A stretch of DNA of 64,000 nucleotides from Melanocharis versteri (lineage: Eukaryota > Chordata > Aves > Passeriformes > Melanocharitidae), in the NCBI GenBank assembly GCA_013397845.1, contig VZTG01006668.1, forward strand, positions 328,818-392,817, written 5' to 3'. A model generated the notes under the pieces. The model had not been told where the DNA came from. It worked only from the letters and a program-made list of their open reading frames with translations, and made no database searches. Position 1 is the first letter of the stretch; every line of letters begins with the position of its first letter. The position numbers and the translations under genes are program-made. Shown one piece after another: positions 35,805 to 48,939 of the stretch.

Positions 35805-36145
35805 TAGTGAGTTTTAAAATACACAGATGTGAGTGTTGTGGAAAGGGATGCATGGCATTCACAGTCCAATGCACATTGGAAATGCAGGAGCTCCGGGAAT
35901 TCCTGCAGTGAAGCGTCAGCTCTCCTGGAGATTCCAGGCACTTACTGGGGATGAACAACAAATCACTGCAGACAGCTCCCAGGAGAGGCCCCAGGTGGGG
36001 AAGTGCTGCTGTTCCCAAGGAGGTGAGAGCTGGATCAGGGAAGGAATGTCTCTCCCAAGGCCACGTGCTCCAGCAAAACGTGGGACAGCTCGTGTTTTTA
36101 GGGAGAGCAGGCGTTGTTCCTCTGCTCAGGGAAGGTTCCTTCGGT

Positions 36146-39100
36146 TCAGACCACTCTGTTCTTCACCCTTTCAAAGATCTGCATCACTTTTCCTGCCGGG
36201 ATGCAGCCTTCCCTCACGATGGTGATGCCACCTTCCCAGAGGGACAATGGACAAGTCAGGACAACCTCCAAAGGAACATCTCACACCAGCAAAGCCACTC
36301 AAAACAAAATTGTGCAGAAGGACCAGAAACACGTCAGAAAGCGAAACCACCAACGAACACTGACCTCACACCCTGCTCAAGGGTTTGGTTTTCCACTAGT
36401 GAATCCCTCTCAAATGTCAGCCCAGAGCCACCCAGGACACCTCAGCGTGTGCTGCTGCTCCTGTGCCACCCTCGTCGTGGTGGGCTGAGGCAGCACCCGC
36501 CCCTCCTTCCAGCAGCACCCACCCCAATTCCAGCAGCACCCACCCTCCCACTCGGAGCATTTCCACCCTGACGAGGCAGATTTTCCTTGCACAACCGTGT
36601 TTGTCCTCCCGCCTTGCTCCCTGTCAACACAGAGGTCCTCCCGGGACATCTTTTGTTTGCTTCTCTTCATCAACATGTTTGCAAACGTCCAGGCACTCAG
36701 GAGCTGTTACTCTTGGAGCACTCTGTGCTGCCAGATTGATACTGGGAAAGGCATGGAAAGCTCCCAGGAAAGCGCAGTTGCTGACACAGAGGGCGGTTCT
36801 CACACTCACTTTCATCAATCTTTGTGCAGTTGACCACAGTGGACGCCACCACCTCGTCAGACTCTCCATCGCACAGAACACCCTCCAGCTTATGGCCAAG
36901 GCGCCTGTGGGGGGAAAGAACAGCAGCAGCCCTTCACAGACCTTGCTGTGACCCCGTGCTGGGGCTCCCCGCGGGGCAGGACATCAAACCGAGGTCTGGC
37001 AGCGCTTCAAGAGCTGAGTGGCACTGCCGGTGAGCAGGTACTCACGAGATGACCATGTCGTGGTGGGTGCTGTCCACCTCCCCGCTGGGGTTGGCCGAGG
37101 TGATGGCCAGGGGCCCGGTCATGTCGATGAGGTGCACCAGGACCGTCAGGTCAGGGACTCGGATCATGATGCTGTCCTGGGTTCCCACCCTGCTGTATCC
37201 TGCTCCGACCCCTGGAAGGACAGGCGGAGACGTTGGCAGAGGCACAGCCCGTGCTGGATCTCCTGCTTCCTTTGGAGGTGACCCTGCTCCGTGCACCCAA
37301 CGAAATGCGAGCGTCCTTGTGGATGCTCCTTCCTGAGCAGAAATCCGTGGGAGCAGAGGCGCAGGTTGGGGTCTGACTGGGTAAAAAGGAAATGATTCAC
37401 GACTGGAGACATCACAGCTGTTTCCATGGACCCAGGACCTCCTTAAATCCCAAAGTCTGACTTCCTGTGACCACTGCCCACCCTCCCATCCTCCACCACC
37501 TTCCTCTGCCTGTTAAACGTGGGTGACTCAGAACCACAGAATCAGCTGGGCTGGAAAAGACCTTGGAGACCGAGTCCAACCTGTGACCCAGCACCACCTT
37601 GTCACCCAGGCCACAGCCCTGAGTGCCACATCCAGCTTTCCTTAAACACCTCCTGGAGTGGGGATTCCAAACCTCTCTGGGCAGCTCATTCCAATGCCCA
37701 ATCACCCTTTCTGTGAAGATTTTTTTCCTAACGTCCAGCCTGAACCTCCCCTGGTGCAGATTAAGGCTGTGTCCTCTCCTCCTGTCCCTGTTCCCTGGGA
37801 GCAGAGCCTGATCCCCCCGGCTGCCCCCTCCTGTCAGGGAGTTGTGCAGAGCCAGAAGGGCCCCCCTGAGCCTCCTTTTCTCCAGGCTGAGCCCCTTTCC
37901 CAGCTCCTCAGCTGCTCCTCACAGGACTTGTGTTCCAGCTCCTGCAGTTCCCTCCTTCTGCGCTATTTCCATGGATTCCCAGGAGCCAGGGGTGGGGTGA
38001 ATCACCCCAGTGCTCACAGTGCCTGCCTGTGTCCATGTGCTGGGAGGGCAGAGGCGATGAGCAGGGATGACCATCGGAGCCCTCTCACCTCCTGGGTGCT
38101 CCACCCTGGTTTGCTCATTCCCGGTGCACAGCGAGGGGCTCGGGAGAGGGGACCCTCCCAGGCTGAGCCTCCCTTGCTTCTGGTCAAAGGACTCATCCTG
38201 CTGGCTCCCGCTCTTGATGAGTCATTCCAGCTCATTAACACCCTCTGCTGAACATCCACCAGAGCATCTGGGAGCTCCAGAGGGGATTTCTGGGGCAAAG
38301 TGACCGGAATCTGTCCCCGTCACATCCCAAAGGGTGTTGGGAGTGCAGACCTGCCGCGCTGAAAACAGGAGAGGGGGACAGAAGGGTTGTGCTGCTCATC
38401 TCACCCAACTTCTTCAGCCACTCTCCCTTCTGGATAATGCAGCCGATGCCACCGGGATAAACGTTCTCCATGAATTCCCAGAGCAGGGGGCTGATGGGCG
38501 GAGCAGCTGCTCGCAACTGCTCCAGGTTGGAAATAAAGATGCAGATGGGCTTCTCTTGAGGCCTGTCCTGAAAAAATACAGGGGGAAAACAGATGAAGAG
38601 GGAAAGTTTGCCTGGAGAACCTCGAAGCCTGCTGGGATCCTGGTTTGTGTGTTTCTCAGGGAGCAGGAGCTCCAGGCAAGGCAGGTGCTGTGTCTGCACA
38701 AATGCTGAGCTGTGATGGATGCCCCGGCTCAGATCTGCACGTGCAAATTGGAGAGGAGACAGAGCAGCAGGCTGCCCTTGGGAGCCTCTGGGACGCATCC
38801 AAATCCCCCTCCTTAGGCACATCCATCACGGGGTCAGCCACGCTCCACTCGGTGTCAGCATTTTTTGGATCTTGCACACCAGCGGCCTGATTTTTGCCAA
38901 ACTTCTGCTGGTGTAAGCCAGAGTTAAACCCACCGATTCGTGATGGGATGAGGGATGGAGAGCTCAACCCCCTGCAAACCAACATCTCCCTTATCACCCC
39001 TCCAGCGCTTTGAAAGAAGCTTGGTGAAATAAGCTCGGTGTAAAACCAGCAGTGGAGATGGAGGGGAAATAAAACAAGCTCACAGAGCGGTGTCATTTCA

Positions 39101-42100
39101 GTCCTCAACTGACATCAGCCTCGGTGGGGCCAAATGACTCAGGAACTGGGCATGTATTTACATTCTGTTTGTATTCCCTCATCGGCAGGGAAGGTCAGCA
39201 CTGGCACCGGGGCAGCGCAGAAGAGACGGCCTTTGTGCCGCGGCTCGCGCTCGGGGCCAGCTGAGATCGTCTGTTATGGTTATTTCTCCAGGCTAGCCAG
39301 GAAATTGCCTCATGGACGACAGACAGGGCCAGGCTGCAAAAGCTGGATCGGAGGTGCAAGCTCTGGGGCCGGTTCCAGCACCGAATGGCTCCAAAAGTCT
39401 GGGGGAATGTAGCCCTGGGATTCTGATTCAGCACTTCCTAAGGCACACAGGACAAACACAGGTCTGGACCCGCTCATGAGCAGCTGTTCCTGTTTGGGGT
39501 TGTGCTTTGTCCATCCCCGGGGGTGCCGCTGCCTAATTCCCAGTGCTCCAGCCTGGAGCAGAGCGGCTGTACCCTGGGTAGCTCAGAAAATGGTCCCTGG
39601 TGTTCTGGCGTGGCTGCCCATGAACCCTGCCCACGGTCACCTCCTGAGTCTTGGGACAACCTGGGACCAGGGGCTCCCCTTTCTGCTTCTGCACGAGCTC
39701 ATGGACAGGACGCAGAGCCAGGTGGCCAGGTGACATCCCGGGATTCCCACCTTGATCCTGTAGACCTTCTCGATGGCTTGAGGGTGTTTGCAGGAGGCTG
39801 CCAGGGCGTACACGGTGTCTGTGGGGACCCCGCACACGGCCCCCGTGTTCAGCAGCTCCGCGATGGTCCTCAGGCCGCTCGTGAGGTGGGACTTGGGGCA
39901 GACACAGGGCAGGGGGTCCTCCCCGTCCTTCTTGGAGCTCTGGACCTGCCAGGAACCAGGAGGCAACGAGTAAGGAAATGTATGGAACACAGGGCAGGAC
40001 TCCATCCACCGTGCCGTGATCCCCTGGCAGGCCAAGGGCAGGGCAGCACGTCTAGGGATGCTTCCCCCAGAGCAGGAGAGGTGAATTCCAATTGTTAAAG
40101 CCAAAGAGAGCAGCTCGGGGTGGACATTTCCACTGCCGATGCCTAAATTTAGAGGAGATGAATCCCACCCAGCACAGCTTCCTGGAGAAATGGCCGCTCT
40201 CCAAAGCGACCTAAGGAAACCGCTCGGGAATCCAAAATCCAGAGGAGGATGGAGTTTCAAGTGCATTCCCACGAAATGCTGATTTAATGGAAATGTTTCT
40301 CTGCAGCAGGAATTGGAGCTGTCAGATCCATCACCCTGGATAGGGGAATTGCCCTGGTCAGACACACCAGAAGGAGTCTGAAGTTAAGAAAAGATGGGGA
40401 ATTCTTGCTGTCCAGTCTGGGAAACTTTTTAAACTCCCTGCTCCCAGGATGATGGCTTTAAAACTTCAGTCTACCAGGAATTCTTAGTTTGGAGATGGCT
40501 GATTCCACAGAACCATGGAGACAGCATTTTGGAGCAAGGTGAACATCCCCACCCTTTCTCCAACATTATTCCTAATGGAAGAGGGCTCCTTTCCAGCTCA
40601 CAGCTCCCTACAAAACTGCTGTGACCGGGGCTTCGAACGGCACTAAAGGATTCAGCAGAGGGGAAATCCCGCAGGAATCTGCTCTGAGGGCCCCAGAATA
40701 TCCCCTCTGAGCGAGGAAGCTGCCCCACCCTGCCGAGCATCTCTTACTGTGAGCAGAGCAGGTCCCATGGCCAGGAGCTCCTTCCCGAACATGCAGTTGG
40801 CGAGCGAGGCTGTGGCTCCGTAGAAGCAGATGACACTCAGGATGCTCAACACCACAGCTGGAAAAAATCCCGGAGTGATTGAAGGGTGATTGAATCCCCG
40901 TCCCCGGAGGGATTTAACAGTGTGGATGTGGCACTTGGGGATGGGGTTTGGCAGCGCTGGGGGAATGGTTGGACTCGGTCTCGGAGGGCTTTTCCAGCCT
41001 ACAGGATTTCGTGGTGCTGTGGTTTTATTTTGTGGTGACAAAGCCTTGGTGGAAAAGCTCCTGCTAATCCCCTCGCTGCAGCACTCCATGGAATTAAAAC
41101 CTGAATTGTCACTTGCAGCAAAGCCAAAGCTTCAGCAGAACTACGGCCATTGACAGTGGTGGCACGTTCAGCTCATCCCACACCCCAGGGAATGTCCTCT
41201 GGGAAGCAGAGCTGGACAGAACCCCCAGAGGTGCCCTGATCCAGCAGTGTCGGGTTTATTTGGAAGCTCAAGGCCCTGGGGATGATAGGAGGGAAGATTT
41301 CCTTCTCCAGTCATGCTTGCACACACCCCAGACTTCCAGGGAAACAGGAACACTCTGTTTGATTTTCCCCCACTGGGCTTTCCACACTGCTCCCCAGCCC
41401 AGGACCCGCTCCCTGCACCCTGTGGGTGAAGGTTCCATCTCCAAGTTCCCCTGAAACTCACTTTCAAATGGCAAAGGGAGGTTCTCCAGCGTAAAGAGCA
41501 GAAAACAAACGGTCAGGAGCTCCATGGCCAGGGTCAGGCAAAGCAGCACCACGTTAAAAGAGGAAGCTGTGGAAAGAAACACAAACAAGAGGGACCCACA
41601 TCAAGCACGGCCCATAAAATGTCCGTGAACCAGCAGAAGAGCTCCTAAATCAACCGAGGCTCGTTTGACTCAACCGAGCAGCCCCAGCTCTGATTTCCCT
41701 GTCCGTGGAGGAACAAAGAGGCACAGCCAGGGTCTGTTCAGCCCTCAGGTTCCACGGACACGCTGCCAAGCCCTTGATCTGCCAGGACACTGTGCTCACA
41801 TGGAAAACACTTCTCCGGCAGCCCAGCAGGTTCTGATTTACACCAGCTGGGCTGGAGTGTGGCTGTGGATTGGCGCCAGTGGCCCAGTGCGCCGAACACT
41901 TTCACCTGATTTGATCCTTTTATTTTCTTTGAAATGTTCTTGCATTCCCTCGGGGCTGTTTCTCCTAAGCCCAGCTCAGCTTCTGTTACTGGCTGTGGGC
42001 AAAACATCTCCGTCCTTGCTTAATCAGAGCGACAGGCAGAGCTGAGCCTCCCTCACTGCTGCGTCTCCACCACGGAGCAACCACAGGAGGATTCATGATC

Positions 42101-45067
42101 TGACCCCAGACGCCCCTCAATAAACATCCCACGTGGTTTGGAGACTCACCCAAAATGATTAAAAAAGCATTGAGCACCAAAAAGGCAACGGAGCCAGCGG
42201 TGAATCCCTCGGTGTTCCCCGCCCCGATGTCCAGCAAGTGGCCTGAAACAGGAGCAGCACATCTGGTTACGAGCAAACCACGAGGAGCAGCGTGACAGGA
42301 GGGCGGCAGAGCCTCAACTGGGATGACCACAGCTCCAGCTGATGGATGGTGGCCTCCCAAAAACCCTCCCTCATCGGCACCCGCTGCTTCTGCCACGCAA
42401 AGTATTTGAGGTATGAACTGTGGGACTGGCGACGGTTATCCAAAAAAAGCTCTGGATTTTACCTCCAGCTTGGAATGCTCAGGGCCTGGCTGGACATTTT
42501 AACAGCTCCTGCCACACGTCCGAAGCTACAGCTTTAACTTTCCCCACAGGTGCTCATTTTAAGAGCGCCTGGCACGGAGGCTGTGTGAACACTCTGCCCA
42601 CCTGGAGCAGAATGCAGCTTTTAAAAGCCAGGCTCAGCTTCTGAGAGCTTCTTTCATGGCTGTGACCAGCTGGGATAGACTTCTCCAGGCTCCCGAAGAG
42701 AAATCCAGAACTTGGAGTCTCCTGCTGCCTAAAAGTATCTCCTCAGCTGTTATTCTGAGGTAACAGCCCAGAGCCAGCCCTGCCTCACAATGTTTTTGCA
42801 GGGAAATCTTGGCTTTTATTGGAGTTGAAGACACAACTCGGGCTCCTGGAGCTAAGAGCAGCAACTGCCTGCAGCAATGGCAACCGAGTGCAAACTGGGG
42901 TGATTTGTGAATTGTCTTTTTCCAGGGAGGAATACCAGTAAACCTGATGCCATTGACTCCCCGAAAGAAGGAATTCCATTGAAGAAAGCAATCTGCAATT
43001 CCCTGAGAGCGCCCCTTAAACCAGGAACCATCCCGTGCTTTACCTGCCAGGCGCAGCCAGCTCCAGGCTCCCCAGAAGGCAGCGTAGCAGAAGGGGAGCA
43101 CGGATCCAAACCTCTTCCCGCCCCGCACCTGGATCCGGCACACGAACAGCTGCCCCAGGGCTCCCGGGATGAGCACGGAGGGGATGGAGAGCTGCTGCCT
43201 GCCCGTGTCAGCCTCACCACCCTGCACGGCCGCGGCCGCAGCCAGGCCGTTGCAGATGTAGAACAAAGCGTCCGGCACGGCCGCGCCGGTGCCGCCGGGG
43301 ACGTCCTTGGACCTGGAGAGCCACGAGTGGACAGCCCCCAGCGTGGCTTGGAGAGCCGAGCTGGACACGGCCTGGGCGCCCACGGGGATCAGGAGCTTCT
43401 CGCCGATGGAGTTGATGAGGCTGGCGAAGGTGACGTACAGGGACAGCGCGGTGCAGAGGCTGCAGGCGGCCCCCAGGAAGGGCCGGGCGCCGGCTAGAGG
43501 GATCTGGTGGACGAAGGCCGAGGTGAGGAGGATGAAGGAGGCGTTCTGCAGCATCTCCAGGGTGTCCTTGTGGGTCGACACCAGGAAGAGCAGGCAGGCG
43601 GTGGCCAGGAAGAACCACGCTCCGAACATTCCCAGCCTGCTGTCCTGAGCGGCGGGCAGCCCGAGGACGGCGGTGAGCACGAACTCCTCCCAGGCCATCA
43701 CCAGCCAGAGGAGGCTGTGGACACCGAACTTGGTGGTGTGGTAGCCGTCTCCTCTGAGGTAGCTGTAGAAGCTGGAGAGCAGCTGGCAGCTGGAGATGAT
43801 GGATATCCACGCTGCTCCCACACAGAAGGTCTCCATGTACCCAAAGAAGTAAAAGGCAAATATAAAGGGTGACACGGTGTCGCAGATGTTCCCCAGGGCC
43901 ATCGGCTCCGCGTACTTCGTGTTCTTCTTCTTTTCTTCCCCGAGGGCCTTGGAGGAGCTTTTCTGTGCCGACCCCAGCAGCAGGACGTTGAAGAGGGGGT
44001 GCCCAAAGCCGGGCAGGACGTACCTCTGGGTGATGCCCTTGAGGAGCAGGGCCACGGCCCCGTACAGCCCGCACAGGACGATGCCCAGCTCCAGGACCCC
44101 GGACACCACCAGGGCCCAGTCCCCGAAGAGCGCCACCGCCTCGAAGCCCAGGGCCAGCGCGATGGCCCCGAAGATGAAGGGCATGATGTAGTTGACGGTG
44201 GCCGAGCAGAAGGACAGGACGAAGGAGATGGCGATGTAGGCCACCAGCCCGGCCACGGCGCTCTGGCTGGCCGAGAGCAGGGCCGTGCCGGCGGCCGGGA
44301 GCTGGCTGGCGTTCCCGGAGGGAAGCGTTGAGTTCTCCGGGGAGGGATACGCGGCAGACAGGACCCGCGTGGCCCCGTAGCTGCTCCACAGAGCAGAGAA
44401 GGTGAGGAAGGCCGCGCCTCCAAGGTGGTCATACTTGCGGAAGGCGAGAAATCCGGCCAGGAGCTGGACAAAGCCTCCGATCAGGATGAGGTGGACACCT
44501 GAGGGAGGCAGGGAGGGCTCAGCTGTGAAGCCAAGCGCAGAAAGGCTGGAGCTGCAGGAAGCTCCAGGGCACACCCCACGGCAGGTCCCACGGCCTTCCT
44601 GCGAGCAGCCCTGGGGCCTCTGCCTGCCCCTCTTCCCACCTTTATGGGAAATCTCTCTGTGTGGCCCCTGAGCCCCTCGGCTCAGCGTGGTGAGCAGGCC
44701 CAGGGGCGGTTTGGATCTAGCAGGGAACAGCACGTGGAATATTCGGCCCAGCGGCTGCGGAAGGAGGAGCAGCCGTGCCCAGGAGCACACAGACCCGCAC
44801 GATGGACACGCTTCCCCACCGTGCCGCCAGCGGTGTCCCGTGGGGGTGACCCTCAGAGAGCTCGGGGGACGTTCAGCCCCACCCAGCCCGCCCCGAGCAG
44901 CAGCACCCACCTGCCAGGACCTGCTCCGCGGCCCGGGGCGCGAGGCCGGTGGTGGCCACGGCGAAGTTCTGCAGGCACAGGAGGAAGGCGCTGACCACGT
45001 TGCCGAGCAGCCCCAGCACCCCCGGCTCGCTGTAGAAGACGGCGGCGAAACCCTCGGCGCTCGCCAT
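36146..45067 (-). CDS. Gene B: multi-pass membrane protein (YaaH-like) fused to a YrdC domain
   Basis: Ten exons join in frame: 45067-44911, 44498-43044, 42242-42150, 41566-41462, 40857-40748, 39945-39751, 38567-38405, 37211-37046, 36904-36810 and 36231-36146; 874 residues. The membrane region is residues 1-640. Its start, PGVLGLLGNVVSAFL, then FVQLLAGFLAFRKY and GGAAFLTFSALWSSYG, is the clearest resemblance to the GPR1/FUN34/YaaH family (family pattern: NPAPLGL, then a GG..Q...G..E/F motif, then AF..Y..FW), with the Asn of the signature missing. The YrdC part (about 660-874) shows GVPTDTVYAL, IKDRPQEKP, SIMIRVPD, AITSANPSGE and ASTVVNCTK, so all the usual motif blocks are present. The Sua5 C-terminal domain is absent. 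Paralogous to gene A along its whole length but strongly diverged. Function unknown; substrate transport is an inference from family resemblance only. Confidence 0.85.
37530..37935 (-). repeat. Long CR1 fragment in gene B intron 7
   Basis: Reverse CR1 starting 'gaaccacagaatcagctggg', through 'tgagtgccacatccagcttt', 'acctctctgggcagctcatt' and 'tgcagattaaggctgtgtcc', to 'ccagctcctcagctgctcct'. At 400 bp it is one of the best-preserved copies in the window. Confidence 0.85.
40870..41020 (+). repeat. CR1 retroposon 3' tail in gene B intron 4
   Basis: Forward tail containing 'gtgtggatgtggcacttggg', 'gaatggttggactcggtctc' and 'ggcttttccagcctacagga'. Confidence 0.6.
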
Positions 45068-45315
45068 GGCCCTTCCAGACAAAACAGCAGCGTCGGCCCT
45101 CGCCCCCACAGCCTCCCCGGCGGCGGCGTCTGCAGCGGGCTCGGGCAGCCGGCCAACCTCCAGAGCCGTGCCCCTGCCCCGAACGGGGACAAACTGGTGA
45201 CAGGCTCAGGTGTTCCCGTGTTCCTGCCCGCTCCTCGCTGCAGACAAAGCCTCGATTCAAAGCACCACTGGAGGTGCCTGCTTTCCGCAGCCCCATCCAG
45301 AAAAAACACACACAA

Positions 45316-45325
45316 CCTATTTAGG
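45316..45325. promoter_or_regulatory. Perfect CArG-box match upstream of gene B
   Basis: CCTATTTAGG (CCTAAATAGG on the gene B strand) fits CC(A/T)6GG, the SRF-binding consensus, and lies about 250 bases upstream of the gene B ATG. No canonical TATA box was seen nearer the ATG, so this A/T core might instead act as a weak TATA element. Confidence 0.3.
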
Positions 45326-48300
45326 CGACCAGGATTCCTGGCAAAAACATGTTTAGGTGGCCCAAAGCGCTGCAGGTGGTGGTGATGGTTGCCGTCCCCT
45401 CTTCTCCAGGCTGCTGGAGATGGAGAGGCATGAATAGCCCAACACAAACCAACAAACATCCAGACAAAACCCACAAGGTATTTTTGAGCCGTTCCAGGAC
45501 GTTTCTTATCCACTGCTGCAGACAAACAGGGCAGGCACGGTGCACACACACACACACACACACACAGTCTCCCTTCCAGATGGAATTTTCCAGCCCCATC
45601 CCTTTCTTGAAACCCCAGTGACTAAATAGGCTATTTTCAAACCCTTCATATTTCTCCCATGAACTCGTCTGTTTGCAGGCAGCCCCCACATTTCCACTCC
45701 TCGGCGCTCCTGGGTACCAGGAGCTGAAGTTTTCTCTCTGGAGGGTTTTGTTGGGAAACAAAGATGAAAATAAAACAGCGATGTTCCTGTTATTTGGGTA
45801 TTTTTAGAGTATTTGGTGAGCTAAAAAAGCTGGAAAGGGAGAAGGTGATGTATTCTCCTCTCAGCCATTCCAAAGAACCCTTTGGAAAGGGAGGAAAGCT
45901 CTGCTATTGTTAGGGGGAGTGAGGAGGAGGGAAGGAGCACCACCCAAAGAAAAATAATACGGGAATAATAATGAACCTAAATCCCAGGATCACACAAATC
46001 CTCAGCACAAATTTACATTTTGCAAACACCAGTACCCTCTGGACTCTCTTGTTCTGCTAAAAACCCCGTGTTTTCCTCTCTCCATTTATTCTAAAGGATG
46101 TCACCTCCCCAAAGGAAGAAGGATGAAGGATAAATCTACTCCTGACGGCTCCAAACTGGTTTGGCAACATCAACCCTCATCAAACAAGGAAAGGCTAAAA
46201 ACTCCCAAGCAAAGCTTGGGGAACAATGAATTATTCAGTTATTTGGTTGTGCTAAAGGTTGGAATCTTGGGTTCAAATCCCAGTTCTCAGGGAGGAATAC
46301 TCCCTTTTCCCACCAAGGCACTGCCTTGAAGGAGGTCCCAAGGAACTCCGTGCCCTTGGGCAGAGCCGAGCCTGTGGATTCCATGATTTTGCCTCTTTTA
46401 TTGTTTCAAATGACACTTCTATATAAAGAAGCAGATCGGTTTCAATGGTTACTCTTGGAAATGAGCCACGAAATTAAGCTGCTCCAGATGCTTTGCCCTG
46501 AAACAGCCCCGGCAGTGGCTCAAAGGCCTCTGCTCGGAGTGGGCCCCTGGAAGAGGGTGAGCTGGGGTTTGGGAGGGAGATGGGCTGCCCAGGTGACTCC
46601 TTGGCTCCCAGCCGTGGTTTTGAATTTGCCAGAGCTCGTTTTATTGGTGTTTTCTGCATAACAGGCCTGAAACAAAGAGCTGGGACTGGGGAGGGATGAG
46701 AGACAGAACTCGCAGGGATGTTTTCCTCTTCCTCCAGTGCAGTGGGAGAAGGGAGGAAGAAAAACACCAGAACATGCTGCCAGGCTAAGGAGGCGTAAAG
46801 GGGAAGGATGGGAGAGGATCCAGCCCAAAAGATGGAAAACGAGGAGGAGGAGAAGGGTTTGGGGTTGGAACCAGCTGCAGCCGTACCCACTGCTCGCACC
46901 CACCCCACGCACCAACCCAGACTCGTGGTCCCTGCCCTGGGCCCAGCTCACAGCGGGGGATTGTCCCTGCCTCTGCTCCCTGCAGGGTCAGGACACAGCA
47001 AACCGTGGAAATCCTCCTGGTGCTGTCTCGGGAGCAGCAGCAGCGCCGGGGTGCCGAGGGCTGCGCTGAGCCTGGAGAAAAGGGGCTCAGCAGGGGAACC
47101 CCCGGGGGCTTTTCTGCTCGAATATGCCCTGGTTCGGCCCCGGGATAACCCCACCCGTGGGTGCTGTCCCTGTAAGGACCCATTTCTCCACTGGATCTTC
47201 CTGGGGCTGCCGGTGCGTCAGGATAACGTGGGACTGGGCAGGAGGCAGGGGAGCAGCTGGAAAATCCCTCTCTCCCAGGTGGGATTAGCAGCTCTCCGCA
47301 CAGCCAGGGCACCAGCAGCACGGCCACCGCCCAGGAAACCCCGGGACGGAGATATTCCCGTGCTGAGGAGCCGCCTGGACGCCCAGGGTGCTGCCAGGGA
47401 GCTGCAGCTCCCGGAGGGATGGGGCAGCCCGGGATGACCCTTCCCTCGCTCAAATCCCTCGTGCAGCGAGGGCAAAGCCAGAGCCACACCCTCCCTCATC
47501 CTGCCCCCTCCATCCTCCTTCCTTTCCCGGCTTGGCCCCGACGTTTCTCACCCTGGGGGTTGTGTGAGGTCCTCCCTCCGTCCCGGCTCTCGTCCCCCGG
47601 TGACCTCTGAGCCACATGGGGCAGGCTCTGGACACCGCTTCCTTCACTCCCTGCCGTCCTCACGGCGACCTCCCTTCACCCCCTGCCGGGAAAGGTCATT
47701 CCCATCTCATCCCATCCCCGCGGGGCTGTCAGGCTTTGCAGGAATCCCTCCGCGCATCCCAGAGCCGCCGCCCGTGCCGCTTCCCAGTGATCAGTATTAA
47801 CGGGAATATTCCAGGGCACGGATATTCCCTCCCCGGGAGACGGGAGCAAGGCTCCCCACGCCGCGGGACACATCTGCAAACACCAAACCATTCCGTTCTC
47901 ACTCATCCCCAGCGGCATCTTGCCGTCAGTTTTCCATCCCACCTTGTTAGTGATAACAAACATTTACAGAGCTCTGAGGAAACGCTGCCTCTGCCCAGAT
48001 AAACACGGGAAGAGAACAAAATTCATTTTGGATAAGCACACAGCAAGAGGAACAGTGCGCAGCCACAACACACAGCTGGATTTCACATCACAGCCCTGCC
48101 TCTCCTCTGCTGCAAACCAGCACAGGATTGCCAGGGATGCATTGCTACAGCAAAGGTCTGCGTGGGGGTTAGTAAAAAATCCAATTTTACATACAGGTGT
48201 GTCCCACCAGGCTGTTATTCCACCCGAAATAATAAACGTGCCCAGGTTCCACTGCTGGACAAAGCAAAGAGCCGTGGCATTCCCCCAGAACCCAAACACT

Positions 48301-48840
48301 GCTTTGGGAACGAGGGCTCCCGGTGTTCCCTGGAAGCTCCAGGGTGCACTCCCAGTTCAGTGACCTGGCAGAGCTGGAGGAGAAGGAGAGCCGGGAAAGA
48401 CTCAGCCAAACACCCAGACACTGAAGGTATTCAAGAAAAGCATCCAAGAAAACCACCACTGCCTCACTTCTGCCTCTGCAGCCGGGATTTACCTGCTTTG
48501 GTGACACTTCGGCTCAATGGGAGGATGCTCTTGTCCCTCTCATTTCCTGGTAAATCCCACTTTTATAGTCCTCCTCGGGAGGAGGAGCCTGGAGCCGGTT
48601 GCTTCACCCATTGGCACCTGTGGCATTTTGGAGACAGGAGTTTCCTTGAACCTTGTCAGTAATTGTCTGAAATCTTTATTTATTTCCTGAAACCAGGGTG
48701 GGGGTTCCCTTCTGTCCAGCAGGGACAAACCACCCCTCCTCTCGGATTCCCCCCACCCTCTGGCTCCCCAGGGGCTGATGTCATCCCCCTGGAAATTCAG
48801 TTGCACAAAAACAGAAAGCAAATTGCCTTTTGGACGCAGA
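45326..48840. other. Divergent intergenic region between gene B and the ACOD1-like gene
   Basis: No exon recognised. It includes a (CA)n microsatellite at about 45542-45566 and a GC-rich stretch at about 46900-47800. Just before the ACOD1-like TATA box lie GGAAATTC (about 48790) and TTGCACAA (about 48801), weak matches to kappa-B and C/EBP sites. Confidence 0.45.
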
Positions 48841-48846
48841 TATAAA
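48841..48846 (+). promoter_or_regulatory. TATA box of the ACOD1-like gene
   Basis: TATAAA lies 99 bases before the ATG at 48940. This spacing leaves a 5' UTR of about 70 bases and defines a compact, inducible-type promoter. Confidence 0.6.
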
Positions 48847-48939
48847 CCCTGCCACCAGCACCTTCCAGCCACACACCTCTGCATCCCTCGCGCCGAGCAC
48901 ACCGAGCCGGGGAAAGCACTGGGAAAAGCAGCCACCAGC

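Noticed and set aside
34487..35911. 474-codon plus-strand frame
   Set aside because: It begins in unique DNA but is carried mainly by the 55-bp array and neighbouring simple sequence; no recognisable domain.
43214..44389. 391-codon minus-strand frame overlapping gene B exon 2
   Set aside because: Arg/Pro/Gly-rich shadow of the real frame, with no homology.
45542..45566. (CA)n tract upstream of gene B as a functional element
   Set aside because: A short dinucleotide microsatellite, common in bird DNA, with nothing specific to link it to regulation.
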